A DNA stretch of 24,978 bases from contig DOCI01000355.1 in the NCBI GenBank assembly GCA_003503535.1, positions 52,593 to 77,570 of the forward strand, given 5' to 3'. This DNA is from Planctomycetaceae bacterium. Lineage in GTDB: Bacteria > Planctomycetota > Planctomycetia > Planctomycetales > Planctomycetaceae. Position 1 is the stretch's first letter. Every line of letters begins with the position of its first letter. Of this stretch, positions 1-8,595 are shown piece after piece. The position numbers and the translations under genes were made by a program. The notes beneath the pieces were generated by a model that saw only the letters and a program-made list of their open reading frames with translations, ran no database searches and was not told the origin of the DNA.

Positions 1-1157
1 CCTGAATATGCCTGACGCATGACGGCTGTCTGATCTGGAGACGCTGTTTGAGGAATGATTGTCTGATAAAACTCATTCGACTCGGCCTTCCTTTGAGACA
101 TGATTGTGTCAAACTCAGGGTTGAATGGTTCAGGGCTCGCGGATTCAATGTCGGTCATGCGAACTTCAATTTGAACACTTTCACCAGACTTAATGTTAAG
201 CTCATACAATGCCGCCGCTTTTGTCCCTTTTTTGGCCGGATTAACCGTTTCCTTTTCACCATTGACAACATATCGATGAAAAGCGTCCTTCATGTAAGGT
301 GTGTAAGACTCAGTTCCGTATAATGCAGGATTGTTGGTTTCATTTTCTGTAAACAAGAGTGGGCGAGGGTTTCCCTGAGGATTGGGTCCGAAAGAGCATC
401 GGAATGGTTCGAGAGACTCGTGGTTTGTTTCGACGGTGTTCTCATCAATTTCTCGAATGCGAGGTTTGAGTGAACACCCTTCATGACGACAACCCCAGAT
501 CCAGGTGTTGCGAAACCAGAACGTAGGTAGTACAGAAATGTCATGATCTTCCGGCCCTTGATTTGTAATCGTCAAACGAATGAGAATATCGTCTTCAGTT
601 TGCTTGGCGTATTCAATTTCGACATCGAAAAATCGATTCTCATCAAAAATGCCGGTGTCGAGCAGTTCGTATTCACGTTCCTCTAACGACCGCTTACGAT
701 TTTCCGTAACCAGTTCAATATACGGGTACGCAGCCTGGGGATAGCGATACATCGCCTTCATGTAGGAATGTGTGGGCGTGGAATCCTGGTAGTAATAATA
801 CTCTTTGACATCCTCACCATGATTCCCCTCTGGCCCTGTCAATCCGAAGAGTCGTTCTTTCAAAATGGAATCATTTCCATTCCAAAGTGCGAACGAAAAG
901 CAGAGTCGACATTCCCGGTCCGTCAATCCGAGCAGTCCATCTTCCCCCCAGCGATAAACTCGATTGCGGGAATGATCGTGAGGAAAATGCCACCAGGCAT
1001 GCCCATAAGCCGAATAATCTTCGCGGACCGTTCCCCATTGTCGTTCGGCTAAATACGGCCCCCAACGTTTCCAGTTGACTTTCCGTTCCCGGCTTTCCTG
1101 TAATCGCTTATGCTCGGCTGTAAGTTGTTTGTCTTGAGTCGGTGAATCATTCGCCAT
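1..1157 (-). CDS. MGH1-like glycoside hydrolase, N-terminal part (C-terminus beyond window)
   Basis: The minus strand is open without a stop from an ATG at 1157-1155 to the window edge, giving about 385 residues. An AAAGG about 7 bases upstream of the ATG supports this start. The N-terminus contains WKRWGPYLAERQWGTVREDY, then FPHDHSRNRVYRWGEDGL, LFGLTGPEGNHGEDVKEYYY and DSTPTHSYMKAMYRYPQ. I recognise these as the conserved opening of the MGH1-like (GH63-related) glycoside hydrolases common in planctomycetes and proteobacteria, normally about 850-900 residues. The visible part would be the N-terminal beta-sandwich; the (alpha/alpha)6 catalytic domain should lie outside the window. No signal peptide is visible, so it is probably cytoplasmic. 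Substrate is unknown; family members are suspected to act on glucosyl- or mannosylglycerate-type compounds, but that is not shown here. It diverges from the esterase gene, with about 240 bases between starts. Confidence 0.85.
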   Translation of the reverse strand, partial: MANDSPTQDKQLTAEHKRLQESRERKVNWKRWGPYLAERQWGTVREDYSAYGHAWWHFPHDHSRNRVYRWGEDGLLGLTDRECRLCFSFALWNGNDSILKERLFGLTGPEGNHGEDVKEYYYYQDSTPTHSYMKAMYRYPQAAYPYIELVTENRKRSLEEREYELLDTGIFDENRFFDVEIEYAKQTEDDILIRLTITNQGPEDHDISVLPTFWFRNTWIWGCRHEGCSLKPRIREIDENTVETNHESLEPFRCSFGPNPQGNPRPLLFTENETNNPALYGTESYTPYMKDAFHRYVVNGEKETVNPAKKGTKAAALYELNIKSGESVQIEVRMTDIESASPEPFNPEFDTIMSQRKAESNEFYQTIIPQTASPDQTAVMRQAYS

Positions 1158-1399
1158 GAGTTGCCTTTCGCATCTTTGCTGAAACTCGACCAACTTTTGT
1201 GTTTCGTGCAGTCATGCATCCATTATTTTGTGATCGAGTCTTGCAAGAGTATAGAGGGGATTGCGAAGAAACGAAATTGAGAAAATCGACGTGACTGTTA
1301 AGATCGACTTTGCGTTATATGTTGTTATCTTATAGTTTTGGTCAGCATGAATGCATGTGGCAGGAATTGTGTGCTCTGAACAGATAAAGGAATCAGCAG

Positions 1400-2290
1400 A
1401 TGAAGCGGTTTTGCAGATTGATGATCGGAATGGTTCTCGTTGCTGCCAGTATGGAGCATACGTCGTCAATTATGGGTCAACCTCAATTCGCTCCTGCCAT
1501 GAAAAACGTCGCTTATGATGACCAGGATAAGTCTCAGGTGTTGGATGTTTATCAGACAAAATCAGAGAAGCCTGCACCGGTAATGGTTTACATCCACGGC
1601 GGCGGTTGGAGAGGGGGCTCTAAAAATCAAATTCCCGGATGGCTCCGGCAAGGCGTTGAACAAGGTCTGTTTTCAGTTGTTGCCGTCGAATATCGCTTTA
1701 CCAATGTCGATCCACATCCTGCTCAGGTCAACGATTGTGTTCGGGCGATTCAGTTCATCAGACACAATGCGGGAAAATGGAATCTGGATCCACATCGGAT
1801 TGGAGTGACAGGTGGGTCTGCCGGCGGGCATCTTACGTTATGGGTTGCTTTGCATGACGATGCAGCGGAACCGAAATCAGAGGATCCTGTCGAACAGGAA
1901 TCGTCCCGCGTCAATTGTGCCATCAGTTTTGCCGGACCGACCGACTGGTCCTTGCTCAGCGAGATAGAACATAAACATCCCGCTTATCGTCAACTACTCG
2001 GATATGAGCCCCGAACTCCCGCTGATGAGATGAAACAGGACGCCAAAGATGATGTTTCTCCAATCAGTTTTGTTTCAGATGATGATCCCCCAGTCATGCA
2101 GGTCCACGGCGATCATGATGATATCGTACCGATCGAACATGCGAAAAAGATGGATCGAAAATTACAGGAAGCCGGTGTGAAATCAGAACTATTGATTATT
2201 CCCGGCGGAAATCATGGCGTCGCAGGCGCCGGCCCTCAAGTGACAGATCGTGCGACCGCTTTCGTGAAAGAATATTTGCTCAGTCCATAA
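1400..2290 (+). CDS. Secreted alpha/beta-hydrolase, esterase/lipase (BD-FAE/Aes-like)
   Basis: 296 residues. The N-terminus MKRFCRLMIGMVLVAASMEH is a signal peptide, probably cleaved near residue 26, so the enzyme is exported. The oxyanion-hole motif HGGGW lies at residues 66-70, and the nucleophile elbow GGSAGG at 138-143 makes Ser140 the catalytic serine. HGDHDDIVP follows at 236-244 with Asp240 as likely acid, and His272 (GGNHG) completes the triad. All triad residues are present, so it should be active on carboxyl esters, perhaps acetylated or feruloylated polysaccharide. Substrate cannot be read from sequence. AAAGGA lies 8 bases upstream of the ATG. It is the only gene in its transcript as far as can be seen; the next plus-strand gene begins 469 bases later. 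The divergent glycoside hydrolase could share the regulatory region 1158-1399. Confidence 0.9.
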   Translation: MKRFCRLMIGMVLVAASMEHTSSIMGQPQFAPAMKNVAYDDQDKSQVLDVYQTKSEKPAPVMVYIHGGGWRGGSKNQIPGWLRQGVEQGLFSVVAVEYRFTNVDPHPAQVNDCVRAIQFIRHNAGKWNLDPHRIGVTGGSAGGHLTLWVALHDDAAEPKSEDPVEQESSRVNCAISFAGPTDWSLLSEIEHKHPAYRQLLGYEPRTPADEMKQDAKDDVSPISFVSDDDPPVMQVHGDHDDIVPIEHAKKMDRKLQEAGVKSELLIIPGGNHGVAGAGPQVTDRATAFVKEYLLSP

Positions 2291-2759
2291 GAAGCACTTC
2301 CATTCAGAGGATATTTTTCTTTGGTTACTGTTCCAATTATTTTACTTTCCCACCTGCACGCAGGCTGTAATTATACTCTCAGTGGCACTGTTTCTGCATC
2401 AGCACTCATTGCATATTTCGGCTGGATCATTCTGCTTCATTTCATTGTTCAGCAATAACGATGCTAATCGAGAGCAACAAAACGTGTTGTGAATTCGCAA
2501 CCCAACCCCGATGAAAATAGGCAACACAACTCTCTAATGTTGCTTTGTAATCTCATCAGGTTCTCTAAGAACTACGCATGGATTTTCAAATTTCACCATT
2601 TGGAAATTTCTCTGAAAATGTCGCAGTTTGTTGAGTGATTTCTCAATAAAACAATGTACGTTTTCATGATGGTTCAGATTTTTCATTCTGGAAATTCTCG
2701 AACATGCATTCTGCTGAAAACAGGATTCGGACGGAATCTTTTTTTAGATCAAACCACAA
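2291..2759 (+). other. Intergenic region before the Tad-like genes
   Basis: No convincing gene in 469 bases. It is A/T-rich and presumably carries the promoter of the TadE/TadG genes, but I could not assign -35/-10 boxes with confidence. A possible 45-codon hydrophobic reading frame with a TTG start (2321-2458) is discussed under findings. An A/T-rich inverted repeat, AAATTTC with GAAATTT, sits near 2588-2610. Confidence 0.5.
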
Positions 2760-3257
2760 ATGAAACTCTTCAACAAAAAATCACGGACTGCAGTCAAGAA
2801 CACTTGCGATCAAAAACGTCGCGGAGCCGCTACCGTTGAATTTGCGGTTGTGGTTCCGGTCTTTGGAATCTTTCTGGCAGCGATGGTGGAATTTGGTCAT
2901 GCCTATATGGTGCAAACGACATTGAGAGGCGCAGCTAAGAAAGCCGCCCGGTATGGAGTCGCCAATGGCGTGACAACGACCGATGTCAAACTGGAAGCTT
3001 TGCGAGTGGTCTCTTCGGCCATCGATACGAGTTCGCTGTCAATCATTGTCAAAGATGCCGATGTGTTTGACTCCTCGGATTCTCCAACCGATGACCTCGA
3101 CTTTGAAGACCTGCCGGACATTGAACTGGCCAATGCGACCACACGTCATCTGTATATTATCAGACTGTCTATCCCCTATGAAGAAGTTGCCCTGTTTCCG
3201 CCATTCTGGACTGACAATCTCACACTACACAGTCAGTCCGTGATGAGGCATGAATAG
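2760..3257 (+). CDS. TadE-like pseudopilin 1
   Basis: 165 residues. A basic N-terminus (MKLFNKKSRTAVKN...) leads to RRGAATVEFA at about 21-30 and a hydrophobic helix to about residue 47. This is the TadE-like (PF07811) signature. The G/AATVEF context puts a glutamate at +5 after the glycine, as expected for processing by a prepilin peptidase in known TadE/TadF pseudopilins. The remainder would be a small periplasmic or extracellular alpha/beta domain. In Tad (tight adherence) systems such proteins help assemble Flp pili. The gene opens a three-gene run with the next TadE (41 bases downstream) and the TadG-like gene. The Shine-Dalgarno sequence before the ATG is poor. No Tad ATPase, secretin or Flp pilin gene lies in the window, so the partner machinery must be elsewhere or the trio works alone. 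Confidence 0.85.
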   Translation: MKLFNKKSRTAVKNTCDQKRRGAATVEFAVVVPVFGIFLAAMVEFGHAYMVQTTLRGAAKKAARYGVANGVTTTDVKLEALRVVSSAIDTSSLSIIVKDADVFDSSDSPTDDLDFEDLPDIELANATTRHLYIIRLSIPYEEVALFPPFWTDNLTLHSQSVMRHE

Positions 3258-3298
3258 TATTTTTCATTTGAAGCCAATCTCCAAAGAATATAGCCACA

Positions 3299-3799
3299 AT
3301 GAATCGCATCATTCCAAAACCTCAAATTCAACCAGAACTCAATGATCGCCGAGGAGCAGCACTCGTCGAATTTGCAATTGTCGCTCCGGTGTTCATGTTT
3401 CTGATTCTCGGAATGGTCGAAATGGGGAATGCCCTGGAAGCCACGACACAACTTTCTGCAGCACTGAGGGAAGCTGGCCGGTTGGCAAGTATGGATTGGT
3501 CGGAAATTGTTCCCGAAGGGGAATCTCCAAACGAGAAAGTCATTCGCGATATCCGTAATTTTCTGAAAGCTGGAGGTTATCCCGGAGATGACATTACGAT
3601 CACACTGACCTCAGCTGATGGAAATGATGTCGGTCAAACATTTGACCTGGCAGATCCCGCTAATGAGCGACGTCTCTTTAAATTAGAAGCGACGATCCCA
3701 TTTGAACAAGTCAGCACTTTCCCGCATGGGTTGATGAACGGGCGAAATATTAACGCTCGAATTGTAATGCGAGCCGGACGAATCTCGCTGATGAATTGA
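3299..3799 (+). CDS. TadE-like pseudopilin 2
   Basis: 166 residues, a diverged paralogue of the preceding gene. The N-terminal region ends in DRRGAALVEFAIVAPVF (from about residue 16), the TadE-like motif with Glu at +5 after the Gly, followed by one hydrophobic helix (about 25-42). The soluble part keeps the layout of the first TadE, including a motif of the type IPFEQVSTFP that matches IPYEEVALFP in the first protein, showing common descent. Start chosen at the ATG preceded by AAAGAATAT. Likely membrane-anchored, with most of the chain outside. Probably co-transcribed with its neighbours. The duplicate pair may form a heteromeric pseudopilus tip or minor-pilin complex, by analogy with TadE/TadF; that is inference. 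Confidence 0.85.
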   Translation: MNRIIPKPQIQPELNDRRGAALVEFAIVAPVFMFLILGMVEMGNALEATTQLSAALREAGRLASMDWSEIVPEGESPNEKVIRDIRNFLKAGGYPGDDITITLTSADGNDVGQTFDLADPANERRLFKLEATIPFEQVSTFPHGLMNGRNINARIVMRAGRISLMN

Positions 3800-3870
3800 A
3801 ACATGAGCAATTTACAAAACGAAGTCTTTAAAAAGTAAACTCGGGCCGCGAGCTTCAGGAATTATTCGCC

Positions 3871-3903
3871 AGGAGAGCACTCATGAGAACAATGAAACAC
3901 TAG
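3871..3903 (+). promoter_or_regulatory. Strong Shine-Dalgarno feeding a 6-codon leader reading frame before the TadG-like gene
   Basis: AGGAGA at 3871-3876 is the best ribosome-binding site in this area, yet it is spaced for the ATG at 3883, which opens a frame of only six codons (MRTMKH) ending in TAG at 3901-3903. The stop overlaps the weaker AGAGG (3902-3906) that serves the large downstream gene. Ribosomes ending here would be placed on the next start, so translational coupling or attenuation is possible. Visible in sequence; the function is inferred. Confidence 0.35.
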
Positions 3904-3914
3904 AGGCCATGGCC

Positions 3915-6137
3915 ATGATGAACCCCATAGTCAGAATCAAAAACAGTCGTCGCAAACTCGTGGACGAATTCAACCAGAGACGCGGGGCCTTTATGGTCCT
4001 TGCGGCGATATGTCTGGTTGGAGCCATAGGATTTGTCGCCTTAAGTGTCGACATTGGTGTGTTGTCTCTAACAAAAATTAATCTGCAGAAAGCAGTTGAT
4101 GCAGCCGCCCTGGCTGCTGCTCAAGAAATAATCGCAGTGATCGAAACGGCTGGAGAAGATGGGGAAACGGTCGGTGGAGGATCAGCGGCAGGTGATATCA
4201 ATTCGATTGCCATTGATTCAGCAAAACTAATGGCAGAAAAGGTAGCGGCCCTCAATGGCGTGTATGTCGATCCTGATGTCGATGTCGCATTCGGTCGGCG
4301 TGTCTTCAATGAAAACTTACAACGATTCGAAGTCGAATGGGGCGATGCTCCTTACAGTGGGAGCGCCTCTTATAATGTCGTCCAGGTGACGGCCCGACGG
4401 ACAAATCCCGATACCACACTGCCCGATGGTATGGTCGATCTCTTTTTTGCCCCGATTGGTGGAAACGATAAAGCAGCCGTCGCGGCCTCAGCAGTTGCAT
4501 TCGTCGAAGCTCGCGACATCGTTTCAGTACTCGATTATTCCGGCAGTATGAATTACGACAGTCAACTCAGTTCACTGAGCCGATTTGGTCGAGTCGCGCT
4601 CGAAGGGAATATACGAGATATTTACGATGCCTTACAACCGCTGGATATAGGCTGCCTCGAATTCACTCCGGAATGGTTAACGGTTAAAGGTGAAGACCCT
4701 GATCAAGCCGGGGAAGCAAAGATCTATGTCAAATTTCGCGACGATGAAATCGATGTCGATTCCGATCAGGAAATTCATGAAGTCTATTTGATTTTTGAGG
4801 ATGGAGGTTATCAGTTTTTTGATAATCAATCGGGGACGAATCGTACGTATGCTGGTTCAGGCAGTCACGACAACGAATCGATTCATGCGGCTTATATTCG
4901 CGCGGGAACAACGGCCGTTACGGTCGCAGGACAGGACGCACAAGGCACTAGGATCCCTCATATTGAAGTGACATTTATGGAGAATTCGATTTATGTGGAA
5001 TCGACTAAGGATCTCTCGAATGTTGTTCTGGAATTCACTGATGGAGTCCAACAGAAATTTGATAATTTAACCGGCCATACGGGAACGTTCCTGGGAACAG
5101 GATCCAATGAAGGGAAAGCGATCGTAAATGCCTGGATCAAATCAGGCAGAAACTTCAGCGGTGATGGTCCCGGATACGGAGAATCTTTCGAGAATCCAGG
5201 TAGCGGTGGTGCTGAGTATCAATTTTTTGAAGACAGCAATGAAAATGTGAAAGAAGCATTCTGTCTGGACAACACCTCATATCCATATGATTCTGGGAGT
5301 TGGGACAGTTACATCAACTATGTCCGAACGAGTGCTCAAGTAAAAGACGCTGGCTATCGAAAAAAATATGGTGGCTTGAACTTTGTTGACTATCTGCTCA
5401 GTCAGCAACCTCGGACGACACAGACTGCTGATTTGTGGAAAACGCCTCACTATCCATTTCATGCCATGAAAAACGGCATGAGTCTGTTTCTTGGATTTCT
5501 GGAGGATCTCGATTTCGGAGATCACGCTGGCATCGCTACTTACGATTCGATGTCCCGTGTTGAATATCAGGTCAAGAATAAAAACGGTGTTGTTTTACGA
5601 GATCTCGGGACAGAATGGATTACAAATGACTACGAGAGCCTGGATGAAATTCAACGTCGCAAGCAAGCCGGTCATTACAATGTTTATACAGGTTTGGGCT
5701 ACGGTATTGAAGAAGCGGTGAATCTGCTCGATACTCAGGCGCGTCCCGGTTCTCGTCCGACATTACTGGTGATGACAGATGGTAATGCCAATCGCAGTCC
5801 GTCGGGATGGAGCCTGCCCTCAGATTGGAACTGGAATGAGCTGACGGACTTCGATGATGATGGCACCGCGGATTATACAACGTCGAATCGACACAAACAG
5901 TATGCATTTTATCAGGCGAAGCTCGCCATCGATAAGGGGTATACCATTCACACACTTTCTGTTGGTGCTGGTGCAGACCGCGATTTGATGCGTGCAATGG
6001 CATTTGCCGGAAAAGGGGAATGGATTAATGTCCCCGGAGGAACGACCATTGCGGAAGTTGAAGCGCAGATGCTCGAAGCGTTTTCCCGTATTGCCGCCAA
6101 TGTCCCGCCTGCAAAGCTTCTCAATGGTGGAGAATAA
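3915..6137 (+). CDS. TadG-like protein with von Willebrand A domain split by a duplicated insert
   Basis: 740 residues from the ATG at 3915, which is 8 bases after AGAGG; ATGs at 3909 and 3918 are alternatives. The N-terminal part has the TadG pattern: basic leader with QRRGAF, one hydrophobic helix (about 25-49) and the segment KAVDAAALAAAQE. A VWA domain starts near 200 with the MIDAS motif DYSGS (Asp207, Ser209, Ser211), continues with Thr592 (VYTGLG) and ends with VMTDG (Asp622), so all metal-site residues are kept. Between the first and later MIDAS elements lies about 300 residues of extra sequence. It contains two related 65-residue units (267-331 and 347-411), each with a V/I-L-x-F-x-DG core followed by FDN and a Gly-Ser turn, and then the motif SGDGPGYGESF. 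Likely membrane-anchored with a large extracytoplasmic part for adhesion or pilus assembly. Last gene of the Tad-like run. Confidence 0.85.
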   Translation: MMNPIVRIKNSRRKLVDEFNQRRGAFMVLAAICLVGAIGFVALSVDIGVLSLTKINLQKAVDAAALAAAQEIIAVIETAGEDGETVGGGSAAGDINSIAIDSAKLMAEKVAALNGVYVDPDVDVAFGRRVFNENLQRFEVEWGDAPYSGSASYNVVQVTARRTNPDTTLPDGMVDLFFAPIGGNDKAAVAASAVAFVEARDIVSVLDYSGSMNYDSQLSSLSRFGRVALEGNIRDIYDALQPLDIGCLEFTPEWLTVKGEDPDQAGEAKIYVKFRDDEIDVDSDQEIHEVYLIFEDGGYQFFDNQSGTNRTYAGSGSHDNESIHAAYIRAGTTAVTVAGQDAQGTRIPHIEVTFMENSIYVESTKDLSNVVLEFTDGVQQKFDNLTGHTGTFLGTGSNEGKAIVNAWIKSGRNFSGDGPGYGESFENPGSGGAEYQFFEDSNENVKEAFCLDNTSYPYDSGSWDSYINYVRTSAQVKDAGYRKKYGGLNFVDYLLSQQPRTTQTADLWKTPHYPFHAMKNGMSLFLGFLEDLDFGDHAGIATYDSMSRVEYQVKNKNGVVLRDLGTEWITNDYESLDEIQRRKQAGHYNVYTGLGYGIEEAVNLLDTQARPGSRPTLLVMTDGNANRSPSGWSLPSDWNWNELTDFDDDGTADYTTSNRHKQYAFYQAKLAIDKGYTIHTLSVGAGADRDLMRAMAFAGKGEWINVPGGTTIAEVEAQMLEAFSRIAANVPPAKLLNGGE

Positions 6138-6256
6138 TAAAGATTCATCTTCCAGGTATTCAAAATAATATATCAATGAGTCGACGGATTGATTTCGCAC
6201 TCGTAAAATGAGCACGGATAATCTGACGATAATATTGATTGATTTTGGAGGATATG

Positions 6257-6631
6257 ATGGCACCGAAGCATGGAGAACGATTTGTAGAATTGTGCGACTC
6301 TGTTCGCGGGCAGATTCGCGAATGCACTGTGGCAGATGTGCATGCAAAACTGGAGCAGGGGCAGGAGATCCTGTTATTCGATGTCCGTGAAGATCACGAA
6401 TGGGAAAAGGGGCATATCCCTCAATCTCAGCATCTTGGTAAAGGAATTATTGAAAGAGACATCGAAGAAAAAGTACCAGATCCTGAGGCTGAAGTTTACC
6501 TCTACTGCGGTGGGGGTTACCGCTCTGCATTAGCGGCGGAAAATCTTCAGAAAATGGGATATCGAAATGTCATCTCGATGGATGGAGGCTTCCGCGGTTG
6601 GAAAGAAGCCGGATATGCCGTCGAAACATAA
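6257..6631 (+). CDS. Single-domain rhodanese-like sulfurtransferase
   Basis: 124 residues from the ATG at 6257; GGAGG at 6247-6251 favours it over the adjacent ATG at 6254 (spacing 2). One rhodanese domain fills the chain: LLFDVREDHEWEKGHIPQSQ at about 39-58, the catalytic loop CGGGYRS with Cys84, and the closing segment GYRNVISMDGGFRGWKEAGY. The intact six-residue CGGGYR loop suggests a working persulfide carrier or thiosulfate sulfurtransferase of GlpE/PspE type. No signal peptide, so cytoplasmic. It stands alone on the plus strand and converges on a SulP transporter gene. A link between the two through sulfur metabolism is tempting, but convergence does not show co-regulation. Confidence 0.9.
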   Translation: MAPKHGERFVELCDSVRGQIRECTVADVHAKLEQGQEILLFDVREDHEWEKGHIPQSQHLGKGIIERDIEEKVPDPEAEVYLYCGGGYRSALAAENLQKMGYRNVISMDGGFRGWKEAGYAVET

Positions 6632-6807
6632 TCGAATTCCTATTGTCGTTTGATCATTTCAAGTACAGGAACTGATTGCGATTTCTTACACACTCACACT
6701 CATTACACCTTCCCTCAGTTGGTCAACATCAACATGTTGTAGCAACTTGGCCAACGTCACTCCCTGACTCCATGTTAATCGCAATGGCATGCAGGAGATC
6801 CGAGAAT

Positions 6808-6846
6808 GAAAAAATCCCGAGGGTTGGCATTCAACCTTCGGGATTT
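6808..6846 (-). terminator. Intrinsic terminator of the SulP gene
   Basis: A 15-base stem with a single mismatch (AAATCCCGAGGGTTG at 6812-6826 with CAACCTTCGGGATTT at 6832-6846) encloses a five-base loop. Read on the minus strand it is followed by a run of T (6814 to 6809), so it terminates the transporter transcript about 20 bases after its stop codon. On the plus strand there is no T run after the stem. Confidence 0.85.
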
Positions 6847-6867
6847 ATGGTTCTGATTTCGAGATGC

Positions 6868-8595
6868 TCAAATCATTTTCGTGATGTGATAATGTCGGCT
6901 CTCTGAAATATCAACCTCTGCAAATTCGCCCGCTCGTTCAAGGAGGCGTTTACAATCACCATTAAGATTTTGCAGTTTTAACTGCTTCCCTTCTTGCCGA
7001 TATCGTTCTGCTAATTTGGTGATTGACTCCATAGCCGACTGATCGTAGACCCGTGAGAAGTAAAAATCGACTGCGACGACAGGGGGATCGTTGACGGGAT
7101 CGAACAGGTCGCGAAAGCTGCTGACCGATGCAAAAAACAGAGGGCCATGAAGCTGATAGATTTTTTTCTCATCTTCAAAATGAATATCGGCCATCATGTG
7201 AGTGGCATGATGCCAGGCAAAAGTCAAAGCCTGAACCACAATCCCCAGGAGCACCGCGATCGCCAGATTATGGAATAATACGGTGTAGCCAGCGACAAGA
7301 ATCATCACTAGGACATCGCTGCGAGGAACTTTATTCCAAGTATGTAGAGTACTCCATTCAAAGGTGCCGATCACGACCATAAACATCACACCAACTAGAG
7401 CAGCCATCGGCACCATTGAAATCACTGGTTTTAATAGCACGACCAGCACCAGAAGGCCAACAGCTGCCACGATGCCAGAAAGCCGTCCGCGTCCACCCGA
7501 ATTGACGTTAATCAGCGACTGCCCAATCATGGCACAGCCTCCCATTCCACCAAACAAACCACAGACGATATTCGCTGTGCCCTGTCCGATACATTCCCGA
7601 TTTCCATTTCCCCGTGTCTCAGTAATTTCATCAATCAGAGTTAATGTCATCAACGATTCAATCAGTCCGACACCAGCCAGGATCAATGAAAATGGAAAGA
7701 TGATCACCAGAGTTTGCCAGGTGAAAGGAGCCATGACATAACGGGAATCCAGAAAGAACAGCATCGGTAATGGTTCTTTGGTCGGTTGCACAGTGGCAAT
7801 AGCTGTCTCGATTTCTGAGGAACTTAGAACTGAGGTATCGATTGTGGCATGATGATCGGCTGCGAGTGGCGTCCCTTCAGTATGAGTCTGTTCAAGGGCT
7901 GCTTCCTGGACGGCTTTCGCTTTCAGATTATTCATGACGAGATCGTCAACCGTTTGGACAACATTAGCCTGACCGGTTGGAGCCAGAGTTTGAGGGGCGT
8001 ATTGATTGATGCCGACGGAGATCAATGAGACCAGCAAGATTGCTGCCAGCGAACTGGGAATCGCCTTTGTGAATCTCGGCAGAAGAACAATAATCGCCAT
8101 GGTGAGGCCGACGAGCCCGAGCATGATGAGTAGGGGGGCACCCTGCAAAAAAGTCATCGTGCCATCACTACCAAGTATTTTAAAACTGCCTAATTGAGCC
8201 AGCCCAATAACGATGGCAAGTCCATTCACAAATCCTAACATCACCGAATGTGGGACGAGGCGTATCAGTTTTCCCATCCTCAATAGTCCCACTGTAATTT
8301 GCAGCAGGCCGCACAAAATGACTGCTGGGAACAGATATTCAATCCCATGCATCGCCACCAACGAAACGACGACAACAGCCATCGCGCCTGTCGCACCAGA
8401 AATCATCCCCGGACGACCACCAACAATTGCACTGACAAAGCCAATGAAGAAGGCAGAATACAAACCGACCGTCGGGGGAACTCCTGCAACAAAGGCAAAG
8501 GCAACCGCTTCTGGTACCAAGGCTAATGCGACAGTGATCGCGGCTAAGACATCGTTTTTAACCGAAGCTCTATGCTTCGAAAAATATTCTAACAT
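6868..8595 (-). CDS. SulP family inorganic anion transporter with C-terminal STAS domain
   Basis: 575 residues. The ATG at 8595 is preceded by GGAG at a good distance (TTTTTGGAGTATTG); an in-frame ATG at 8655 lacks a ribosome-binding site and would add a non-conserved stretch. The first helix region [20 protein letters not shown] and [11 protein letters not shown] are the SulP opening and signature, followed by [11 protein letters not shown] and more membrane segments to about 465. A hydrophilic, Thr/Glu/His-bearing stretch (about 201-275) interrupts the membrane domain and is longer than in most relatives. The STAS domain occupies about 477-570 ([16 protein letters not shown] ... [17 protein letters not shown]). 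Such proteins import sulfate, bicarbonate or dicarboxylates coupled to Na+ or H+. The substrate cannot be decided here; bicarbonate (BicA-like) and sulfate are both plausible. Monocistronic, with its own terminator. Confidence 0.92.
   Translation of the reverse strand: MLEYFSKHRASVKNDVLAAITVALALVPEAVAFAFVAGVPPTVGLYSAFFIGFVSAIVGGRPGMISGATGAMAVVVVSLVAMHGIEYLFPAVILCGLLQITVGLLRMGKLIRLVPHSVMLGFVNGLAIVIGLAQLGSFKILGSDGTMTFLQGAPLLIMLGLVGLTMAIIVLLPRFTKAIPSSLAAILLVSLISVGINQYAPQTLAPTGQANVVQTVDDLVMNNLKAKAVQEAALEQTHTEGTPLAADHHATIDTSVLSSSEIETAIATVQPTKEPLPMLFFLDSRYVMAPFTWQTLVIIFPFSLILAGVGLIESLMTLTLIDEITETRGNGNRECIGQGTANIVCGLFGGMGGCAMIGQSLINVNSGGRGRLSGIVAAVGLLVLVVLLKPVISMVPMAALVGVMFMVVIGTFEWSTLHTWNKVPRSDVLVMILVAGYTVLFHNLAIAVLLGIVVQALTFAWHHATHMMADIHFEDEKKIYQLHGPLFFASVSSFRDLFDPVNDPPVVAVDFYFSRVYDQSAMESITKLAERYRQEGKQLKLQNLNGDCKRLLERAGEFAEVDISESRHYHITKMI

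Noticed and set aside
5820..6347. Minus-strand frame of 175 codons across the end of the TadG-like gene
   Set aside because: Antisense to strongly supported coding sequence and without any domain.
6631..6868. Functional link of rhodanese and SulP gene as a sulfur operon
   Set aside because: The genes are convergent and the SulP gene has its own terminator, so the sequence gives no evidence of co-expression.
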